From the NCBI GenBank assembly GCA_949128115.1, contig OX421967.1:20290635-20354634 (forward strand): a stretch of 64,000 nt of DNA. The letters are read 5' to 3'. Under the pieces are notes generated by a model, which saw nothing but the letters and a program-made list of their open reading frames with translations, was not told the DNA's origin and made no database searches. Source of the DNA: Anaspis maculata (lineage: Eukaryota; Arthropoda; Insecta; Coleoptera; Scraptiidae). Shown in pieces: positions 56,438 through 64,000 of the stretch; positions within the stretch are counted from its first letter, which is position 1, and the number at the start of each line of letters is the position of its first letter. The translations under genes and the position numbers were made by a program.

Positions 56438-57381
56438 CTAATAAGGTTCTCCCACAGGCTTTATAGTCAATTCATGCACCTAAAACCCAAAAAATGTATA
56501 AAAATACTCAGTAAGAGTATACCTATATTTTTTACCTGAACATGTTTAGGTGTTGACAAAACATAAATAACTCCCTCGGCAATGTCCTTGGGATCAAGAA
56601 CGGGTCTTCCCGCATATGGATTGCTAGCATTCGCCGGATTTAAGACCGTCATTTCAGTGGAGACCAAACCAGGACTCACACTCTGTCAAAAAGAAAGCAT
56701 ACATCTAGTCCAGACTGACACCAATTGAGAACGACAAAAAACTTACGCTGACTTTGATTTTGCTCCCGAGCCTCACCAACTCTTGTCTCAGCGTCTCAGT
56801 CAAGGCCGTCACGGCATGCTTCGAAGCTGCATATACATTCGATTTGACACCAAGGGGCACAATGTGTCCTCCTATGCTATTAATGTGAACTATGTGGCCA
56901 TCGATGTTGTTTTCTCTCATCACTTTTATCGCTTCCCTAGTCGCTATCGACAATCCCAACACGTTCAAGTCGAACACGTTTTTCCAGGTTTCGGTGTTGC
57001 CTTCGAAAAGCGGTTCGATTTTCAAATAGCCCGCGTTGTTGACCAATATGTGGACGGGGCCAACGTTCTTGGAGGTCCATTTGAAGGTTTTCAAGATATC
57101 TTCTTCTTTGGAGAAGTCGGCTTTGAACGGGTGGAGTTTGCCGGGGAGCTTCAGCTTGGTAAAGTTGTCGGCTTGAGCTTGGATGCGATCAACACGTCTG
57201 CCAACCCCAACAACCTAAAAGTTACTAAAGGTTTATGAAACTAGCGAGATTGATACTTTGGTATAATACTTACAATGACCCCGTTTTCTACAAGGAGCTC
57301 TACAATGCCAACTCAGATGCCGGAACTGGCACCCGTGACTACGGCTACTTTGCCTTTCCATTTTTCCATTGAGATCACCAT
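56438..57381 (-). pseudogene. Short-chain dehydrogenase/reductase, DHRS11-like, tandem copy 3 with nonsense codon
   Basis: Exons are at 57274-57381, 56747-57214, 56536-56682 and 56438-56479, identical in size and phase to the other copies, with good splice sites. In exon 1 codon 23 is TGA (57313-57315) where copies 1 and 2 have GGA. This replaces the last glycine of the TGxxxGxG cofactor motif by a stop; it is one base change. The remaining 231 codons are open and catalytic residues are intact, so the lesion is recent, or a sequencing error. A downstream restart would lose the nucleotide-binding strand and glycine loop. Exon 2 also differs at a few sites (for example Lys for Glu in TFKWTSK). 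AATAAA is at 56419-56424. Confidence 0.82.
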
Positions 57382-57440
57382 GTTTAAATGTGTTAGTTCT
57401 GTGACTAACTTACAAATTGTTGCGTTCGATCGATTTTAAT

Positions 57441-57448
57441 CTTATATA
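57441..57448 (-). promoter_or_regulatory. TATA box of SDR copy 3
   Basis: TATATAAG on the minus strand, about 60 bp before the ATG of the nonsense-bearing copy. Upstream of about 57450 the sequence diverges from the other two copies. Confidence 0.5.
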
Positions 57449-57866
57449 AGTAGGTACTAGTTCTATAGCAAAAATAATAAGTGGTTTATCAATATTTGCT
57501 AAGATAACATAATCTGGGCAAGTAAAAAAATAAATAAACTTTTTTTCAGTTCTATGTTGAATACCATCAGTACTTATAGAAACTTTTCGAAAGTTTAGAA
57601 TAAGAAAAGTAGGTAGTTACTTTATGCTACATAACCTTAGTACGTTATTATTATTATTATTACTGGTATCATTGAAGTAGTTAATCTTGGTAATAATAGG
57701 TTACGTAGTCAGAGGAGACTTTGATTCAGTCTCCAATGATCCTCTTGTCTCTTGATTTCAGCCTAAGCTAGAGGATTCGACGATGAAGTTATAGTCAATA
57801 AATTTAGTAGAGAGCTCGCTAGATAGTCCAGCCAAGCAAGTTACTAGGATATAAATCATCACACAT

Positions 57867-58100
57867 ATGATACCTATGTATAATCCAATTCAAACAGCTA
57901 TCCAATATCCACGGTGTCACAATTGCGGAAGATTTGGACATTTGTATCGCGATTGCCGTCTACATCCAGAAAAGCGGATACCGACATCTGATGGTATTTC
58001 AAGAAAAGTCGAAGGGTTGAGTATCTATAATTCGATATCGAGCATAGTTACAACATGGACTGATTCTATTCAAATATTTATAAAAAGAAGACGTGATTAG
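57867..58100 (+). CDS. Small CCHC zinc-knuckle ORF (gag-like fragment)
   Basis: A 77-codon open frame with a canonical zinc knuckle, CHNCGRFGHLYRDC (C-x2-C-x4-H-x4-C), at residues 17-30. It is preceded by IQYPRCHNC and followed by a Lys/Arg-rich tail. Such knuckles bind RNA/DNA and are typical of retrotransposon Gag/nucleocapsid proteins. No capsid or protease domain flanks it, so it is most simply a gag fragment. A small cellular zinc-knuckle protein is possible but not supported by neighbours. Confidence 0.45.
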   Translation: MIPMYNPIQTAIQYPRCHNCGRFGHLYRDCRLHPEKRIPTSDGISRKVEGLSIYNSISSIVTTWTDSIQIFIKRRRD

Positions 58101-58491
58101 CTATTCCCGAGGCCATTTATAATAAAATTCTCACTAAAAAAATGCCGCACATCCAATGAATTCGGACTGATAATAAGTAAGGTACTCGGTACTCTATAGG
58201 TAGGTACCTACATATGTTAATTCAGAATGTTTGACATCTCCGATGACTGAGAAATGTTGAATTTGCTCTAGAAGTAGAAGTAATGCGTTCTCCAAGTCAA
58301 ATCGAGTTCATGATGGAAGCTTATCATTAATTCGTGAATGTTTTTGATGGTCCCGCCACATAAAACTTAATTCCGAGCCGGAATTTTCAATTTATCCCCG
58401 GAATCCGAAAATACATTAGTCTAACCCAAATGTCAAATTTTACAGCTGCTCGTTTGAATTAGAATATGACATCACATTAGTTTAGTAGGTA

Positions 58492-58525
<34 letters not shown>
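58492..58525 (+). repeat. (ATT)n microsatellite
   Basis: About eleven ATT units upstream of the SDR array. Confidence 0.95.
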
Positions 58526-58526
<1 letters not shown>

Positions 58527-59105
58527 TCGGTTATATTATTAATAAAGTCGCATGACAAAATCCATCAAGTGGTCTATCAATATTTGTTCATGAAGGTACC
58601 TATAGGCTTATGCCTTGAGATCGGAAAATTGTAGAGACACCATTTTTTGGGTTTTCTTGAAAGCTTTGTTGTCACGATACTTACACATTGTTGCCATATT
58701 GAAAAATAAGTTAATGTGATATCTTCCATTTATATTCTAATGAGTAGTTACAAGTAGGTATTCAAGTGCCTAACTTTCAAAGTTCCATCAAGCTGTCTTG
58801 ATTATTTTCACTAACAGAGAATGTACAGCTGGTCAAAATTAGAATAGGTACCTATGACATATTTTGTTGATGCGCATGCGTCACGCATTCTCGCGATGCT
58901 AGCGCTCGGTTAATTTCTCAATTCTTTCGATGTAACTGAAGTCGAGCAAGTCGTCTCTGAGCTGGTCTTTCCAATTTGTCTCACAAATTTCAACTTTATA
59001 CAAATGAAGCTTGGAAAATTATGTTGAATTTGAAAAATAAGAGCGATAAAAAGGCATGCCTATGTATAGGTATCTCCCTCAAGGTCTAGTCGACTGAAGC
59101 ACGCA

Positions 59106-59270
59106 TCAAGACCGTCATTTCAGTTGAGGCCAAACCAGGACTGACACTCTGTCAAAAAAAAAAAAAAACATCTAGCCTAAACTGGAACCAATTTAGAACG
59201 AGAAAAACCCTCCGAGGAAAAACCACGGAAAAACTTACGCTGACTTTGATTTTGCTTCTGAGTCCCGTCA
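59106..59270 (-). pseudogene. Remnant of a fourth DHRS11-like SDR copy
   Basis: Two pieces in the right order and orientation. 59239-59270 matches the last codons of SDR exon 2 with its donor (AAAGTCAGC/GTAAGTTTTT). 59106-59148 matches the start of exon 3 (SVSPGL, then ST/EMTVL) behind a degenerate intron in which the TTGACAG acceptor is still readable. Everything on both sides is lost. It shows that the tandem array once extended at least one unit further upstream (to the right). Confidence 0.75.
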
Positions 59271-60288
59271 GGCAACTTTTTGATATTAAAATATTAATCT
59301 TTGAGTTGACTAGAACCATGTCAAATTTCATTTCTTAGTTTTGAAAAGCAAGGCCGCTACAGTTTTTTCAAGCAAACTTTGAAAACGGGACTTTTTTCAT
59401 TTTTAAATTTTTAGTTCGTCAATACTGTCATACAATTGGAGAACAAAAATTCAGGCATAAGACAGTTGAAAAAGCTGAATACAAAAATGCAAAAAATATA
59501 GTGTTCAATTTATTTTAAAAAAATTGACATTTCGTCAATTCCGTCAAAATGGAACAGCCTGTATAGCTGAAGATAATTTTAGGTCATACGTCTCATTAAA
59601 CCATATAGTTTTGTTTTTCCACATATATTTTCTATCTTGAACGGTAAGGCCGCTATGGGATAATTACGCTAGGATGGACCACCCTATACAGAGCACATCT
59701 ATCAAGGCGTCAGAATCTAGCTTGCATCGTAACCACATGCTAACACAACCCATTTTATCCATAGCTTGCTCTAATGAAGGAAGCCGTGAAATTGATTACA
59801 TATGGGTTTTATTGATGTGACTTGAGAGAAGTTATCTTCGACAAAAATCAAAAATGCGAGAAAAGTTGGTGTTCCCAAATTTTTGCTCGGTGTTGGTACT
59901 TTACATATATAGTTTTCCATTTATTTTGATCAAGTCTTCACCACCCTTCTGAAAGAACGCTCCGAACAAAATTTTGCCTACGTCCCTGATGACACTCATC
60001 GGGAAAGTATTGTGGTAGAGATGCTCGCGATGAGGGGTCTGGCGGCAGAAATTTCTACGATTTTTCAAGTGGAACATTATGTAATCTGAGATGGGTGCTG
60101 AATAGTTTGATGTCGATCCAACGCGAAACACCAATGCTGACAGATGAGATTGGGTTCTCAATACCAATTAATAAATTACAAATATAAAACAAATATGCAA
60201 TTAAGTAAAATAAAAACTACCACTCAAAATAAGTATAACAAAAAACAGATATTCAATGCAAGTTAATGCAAGAAAGCGACTTCAAACG
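59271..60288. other. 3' flank of the LINE and anonymous sequence
   Basis: 59560-59700 contains ACAGCCTGTATAG and CACCCTATACAG motifs, probably repeat ends. No gene recognised. Confidence 0.35.
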
Positions 60289-61791
60289 TTATACTGATTG
60301 GACGGAGAAGAAATGTGACCTGAGTGTTTTTTGACAAGTTTGACTAGACACTGACTTGAGATTCTCTGGTAGTGAGTTATAAATGCAGCAAGCATTATAC
60401 GAGAATGATCTTCGAAAAACGGACGTACGATGTCTGGGAGTCGCTAGCAACTTGGAGTACCGCATATTTCGATCGTGCTGATCGTGCCTGTATTGAAGTT
60501 TTTCGCGCAGGTGTACAGGTTTCGATGTGACAATCAAGCGGTTTACAAAAACAGACATAGCATATCTGAACATATCCTCCACCCTCAGCCAACCAAGCTC
60601 GTGAATTCGCAGTGAAACTCTATCATACTTGCGCAGCCCGTAAACAAATCTACAGCAGGTATTTTGTATCTTTTGTAGACGATATTTAGACAAAACATCT
60701 AAACATGGGTAATACACAACAATACAGTAGTTAATAATCGGGAAAATTAACGACTCACAAAGTTTCTTCCTAAGTTTAAAATTCAATATCGAAAAGTTAG
60801 TGTATAGGATTTTCAATACTGCAAAAGACTTCCTAACAATCATATTAACGTAATTTTTGAATCTTAGGGAAGTGTCAAATATGATTCCAAGATTTCTCGC
60901 TTCCTCAACGAACGTAATACGTTGATCGTAGATAAGTAGGCTGTTCAAGTGAGGAGTCACTTCACACGCGATATTCTTTGGAGCAAATAAAAGGGACACA
61001 GTCTTTGCTACATTTAGTTTGAGCCCTTGAGCCGATGAATAGTTTTCAACCGATTTTAGGTCCGTATTAAGTGCGGCCATAGCTGCTGTGACGTTCTTGG
61101 GGTGGAAGGAATAGTAAAGTTGGGTGTCATCAGCATACATTTGGATGCTTGCCTTATTTACATGTATTTTGAGATCTGCTGTGAACAATGAAAAAAACGA
61201 AGGGCCCAGATTTGTACCTTGAAATACACCAGAGGTAACAGGCTTCGGAAAAGAATAGTTTTGGCCGAGACGCACTAACTGCAGGCGATCGCTCAAGTAG
61301 CTTGCGAAAAAATTTCTCGAGTGTTCATCAAAACCATAATAGTGCAATTTGGCGCAGAGAAGGGAATGATCTATGGTGTCGAAAGCTTTTGAAAAATCGA
61401 GGAGCACCATTGCAGTTGCATAGCCTTTATCGTAAGACCTTAAAATGTCATCCGTCACCCTAGTCAAAGCGCTCGCAGTGCTGTGGTTCTCGCGAAAGCC
61501 GGCTTGTTCAGCTGGAATGATTTTGTTGTCGATCAAGTAACTGCAGAGTTGTGGTTGTAAAATTTTTTCCAGGATCTTTGAGAAAACGGGAAGGATGCTG
61601 ATTGGTCTAAGATCATTCGGGCAGTTTGGAGCTTTGGTCTTCGGTAAGGGGACAACTATTGCTGTTTCCCATTCTTGAGGGAAGTAACCAATCTCAATAC
61701 AGCAATTCATAAGATGTGTCAGGTGTTCAACAATTACAGGGCAACAAAGCTTTAACATTTGTGGAGATATACCATCTATATTGATGGTACA
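60289..61791 (-). mobile_element. 5'-truncated non-LTR retrotransposon, reverse transcriptase ORF
   Basis: About 500 open codons (an ATG lies at 61758, but the frame is open from 61791, just after an in-frame TGA at 61792-61794). This is the RVT_1 reverse transcriptase of a LINE: GISPQMLK, NDLRPISILPVFSKILEK, AGFRENHSTASAL, LLDFSKAFDTIDH, then the catalytic YADDTQLYYSF and a C-terminal region ending YNSLPENLKS...LRSHFFS. The thumb region carries GLKLNVAKT. The arrangement resembles the jockey/CR1 group; the exact clade is uncertain. The usual VPQGSVLGP box reads VFQGTNLGP. No endonuclease or first ORF is visible, and the 3' flank is AT-rich with no clear poly(A) tail. The RT frame has no internal stop, so the copy is fairly young. 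Confidence 0.88.
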
Positions 61792-61794
61792 TCA

Positions 61795-62726
61795 ACAATG
61801 ATGGTACATCTTATTGATGTCACTATAATTCAATGGCTTCTGGCAAGCAAAGTACGCAACTTATCAACCCGGTTATGGCGGCACCTTGTAGGTGAGAGTT
61901 TCAAGTTTTATTTGACACCACACAACCATAGTTGTCAATCATCAACTCATCAAGAACAGAACCAGAAAGTTGCAATACTTTCGTTTTTTCATTTTGAAAT
62001 TCAAAAGTTCTCATTAATTTATGGATCAAATCGATTTAAATTCATGACAAACTTAAGCTAGAAACTTGATTTTATTAAGGCTAAAGTTGTCTTAGTCAAT
62101 CTCCATGGCTATGACCACCATTTTCCAAGAAAACCTCTGATAAGAAATAAAGTTCTCGTCGGGTGTCACAGAATTACGGAACCGAATTTTATTGCAAACA
62201 TTCATCTTTTCTTGAGATAATCAATGTCCCTTATTATGTCTATGAATACCTGGCCTTTGACAAAGCCCTCTAAGAAAAAACGAAGCGATTTCTTAGCACT
62301 GTTTCTTACTATGGTCATTATGGTCAAGCTCAATTTCTTGTTCTGTCGCACCGTGCACACAAAGCTTATCGACGACTGACAACTATGGCTCTAGTGTCAA
62401 ACAAAATTTGGAACTGTAAGCTAGAAGATGCTGCCATGTCCCTGTTAATAGGTTGTCTACTTTGTCTGGCAGAGGCCACTGAAATAGTGACATTACCTAC
62501 TAAAAAATACCCTGTATTTCTGTAGAAAAAAAGACGTTTGTCTAGGCATTCAAGAAAAGTGAATCGTTCATAAAATTATGTAAATACATCGATCTCTAAT
62601 GATTTCTACAAAAGTCACGTGTAGTTACATATAATAATATACCAGTAGGCTTCTAAAATTTATCCCTCGGTTTCGTCCCTTTTCTTTTCACAGAATAACT
62701 AATGAAATAAAATAAATACCGGTTCA
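61795..62726. other. 5' flank of the LINE
   Basis: A duplicated GATGGTACATC motif occurs at 61783-61809. LINE homology cannot be followed further upstream because all frames are closed. Nothing else recognised. Confidence 0.35.
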
Positions 62727-62786
62727 TGTTGGAACTTGAAAATTCACTAGAATTTCTCTTTCGTGATGTGAGACTGGACGATAGGA

Positions 62787-63281
62787 GTGAACAGGAAGAA
62801 TTCCCGCAGAGACCTTATGAACTTTTCTAATTCTAATGGTTTTGCTGTGAGGACATACGACAGGAAGTCAACTCCAAAGCCTTTCAATACTAGACACGAG
62901 TCGTTATTAATCACATATCCTTTGATTCGAAAAAGTCCATGGTTCATTTGTAAAACAATCGTTCCGTGTCGTATCAAAATTTCTTTCAAAGTCAAACATA
63001 ATTACACCCGATTGGAATATGTACTTCGGTCACGTTATTCCCATTTTGACAAAAGAATTGGAATTGCAGATTACAAAGAAAACAAAAATAATGGAGTAAG
63101 ATGGCCTCGGGTTGAACTTATGAATAGTACAGGTGGACCAAAAGTCAGAGTAGGTTTTGAAAAGACAATAAGTTTTGTTTTGACAATAACTTTTACTTTT
63201 CCTGGAACGATGAAATTCGCCACAGAAAAACTTCCAGCTGTCAATGGAAACAAACAAAATATTTCATGCCAAAAGCCCTAA
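62787..63281 (+). CDS. Unassigned open frame, 164 residues
   Basis: The frame starts at ATG 62787 and has no introns. No family was recognised. The N-terminal half is basic with several Cys and aromatic residues (SPWFICKTIVPCRIKISFKV). The second half is beta-rich (RWPRVELMNSTGGPKVRVGF, then ISFVLTITFTFPG). A short open frame in another phase lies just before it (from about 62727, MLELENSLEFLFRDVRL), so the pair could be one frame-shifted gene. Antisense frames overlap it (62747-62995, 63030-63257). Whether it is expressed is unknown. Confidence 0.25.
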   Translation: MNRKNSRRDLMNFSNSNGFAVRTYDRKSTPKPFNTRHESLLITYPLIRKSPWFICKTIVPCRIKISFKVKHNYTRLEYVLRSRYSHFDKRIGIADYKENKNNGVRWPRVELMNSTGGPKVRVGFEKTISFVLTITFTFPGTMKFATEKLPAVNGNKQNISCQKP

Positions 63282-63552
63282 AGATAAACCGGCTAGTTGT
63301 TTTTGAAAACGTACTCTGATTTTTGGCTCACCTGTATAAGGTAAGTACCTACATAATTGATAGCCAAATTTATAAATGACTTGTTTTTAATGTTTGATAC
63401 GAGTGATGCATAACATTACATAATAATAATATTACTTAATTAATAGTAGTATGTAGTAGTAATACAAAGAACAGTGGCATGGGTATGCAATAGTACAGTA
63501 CAAAGATTGTAATGTAACTATAATGATATAAAAATAGGATTTTTGGCGGCGG

Positions 63553-63569
63553 CAATAATAATAATAATA
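63553..63569 (+). repeat. (AAT)n microsatellite
   Basis: Five to six AAT units after the candidate terminal exon. Confidence 0.85.
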
Positions 63570-63585
63570 GCTCTTCTTTACTGGA

Positions 63586-63647
63586 CTAGTCTTTTAGGAT
63601 TGAGCCTTGTAAATCCTCGTGCAAGTGACGTTTCCTGCGCTCATCAC
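63586..63647 (-). CDS. Candidate terminal exon of a gene entering from the right
   Basis: On the minus strand a strong polypyrimidine acceptor (TTTGTTTGTTTCAG) at 63648 is followed by 62 nt. In one phase this reads DERRKRHLHEDLQGSILKD-stop, and in another VMSAGNVTCTRIYKAQS-stop. The first, charged reading looks like a genuine C-terminus. The upstream exon would lie beyond the window, so phase and identity cannot be fixed. A poly-AAT tract follows the stop. Confidence 0.3.
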
Positions 63648-64000
63648 CTGAAACAAACAAAAATTGTAAATAAGTAAGGCCGGAAAGAGTAAAGCTTTGT
63701 TTCTGGCGAAAAAATTAGATATTTTGACTTGATACTGAGGTCAGGTTTAGCACTGATGCTAACAACAATCACATTTGTTGAAATTGTCTTCTACAATCAA
63801 CTAAATGCCAAATTCATTCTTGACGAATTGTTGTTAACATCAGTGCTAAGCCCAGCATATACGTGGCTTGAGTCGAAGTGTGAATAACTGAGCATTGAGT
63901 AAGTACACAAAGGTGAAATACCTGGTAGTACCTGCTCTAGAATAGACAATCATGAATAAAATAGTAAATAGTAGATGTTACATGTAGAAGTTAGTGTATT

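Larger units (their letters stand above)
57600..59105. other. Sequence upstream of the SDR array
   Basis: Apart from the CCHC frame (57867-58100) and the ATT microsatellite nothing is recognised. The SDR promoter homology fades out at about 57600. Confidence 0.4.

Overview
The window is nuclear DNA of an animal, almost certainly an insect. Coding sequence is split by GT-AG introns, one gene is the insect form of unconventional myosin XVIII (Drosophila Mhcl, vertebrate MYO18A), there are jockey-type LINE fragments and solo LTRs, and about 90% of the window is non-coding repeat. The exact group cannot be settled from sequence alone; a hemipteran-like insect is a guess.

Left two thirds (1 to about 42 kb): the 5' part of Mhcl on the minus strand. 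Four coding exons are found at 27802-27957, 21871-22493, 15364-15730 and 7366-7503. They join in phase into 428 codons: a lysine/glutamate-rich N-terminus, a low-complexity linker with a proline-rich stretch, a PDZ domain, and the start of the linker to the motor domain. The motor and tail exons lie beyond the left edge. A GC-rich block at about 41.4-41.7 kb is a candidate first non-coding exon and promoter. Introns of 5-8 kb are filled with repeats: long hairpin (foldback) elements of 0.3-1.2 kb, MITEs, three solo LTRs of one family (one ending about 30 bp from the exon 2 donor and pointing antisense), a tRNA-derived SINE, a jockey LINE 3' end and a decayed Helitron Rep/helicase gene.

Middle (42-52 kb): a nest of transposons. 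Two inverted copies of a roughly 590-bp TIR element sit at 43.2-45.2 and 45.9-46.5 kb. The first is split by a 1,419-bp hAT element with an exact 8-bp target duplication. The second is inserted in one arm of a still older inverted repeat pair (45.4 and 50.4 kb). More foldbacks and microsatellites lie inside.

52.2-59.3 kb: a tandem array of short-chain dehydrogenase/reductase genes on the minus strand (DHRS11 / farnesol-dehydrogenase-like). There are three four-exon copies with identical exon sizes and one small remnant. Copy 1 is intact. Copy 2 is intact but carries a 1,410-bp hAT insertion in intron 3, and copy 3 supplies the exact empty site. Copy 3 has a nonsense codon in the NAD(P)-binding motif. 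Copy 2 is a mosaic, like copy 1 at the 5' end and like copy 3 at the 3' end.

59.3-64 kb: a 5'-truncated non-LTR retrotransposon reverse transcriptase (minus strand), an unassigned 164-residue open frame (plus) and a possible terminal exon of a gene entering from the right (minus). The most distinctive features are the density of transcribable long hairpins within one gene and the young, rearranging SDR cluster. I did not find a system that I could call new with confidence.
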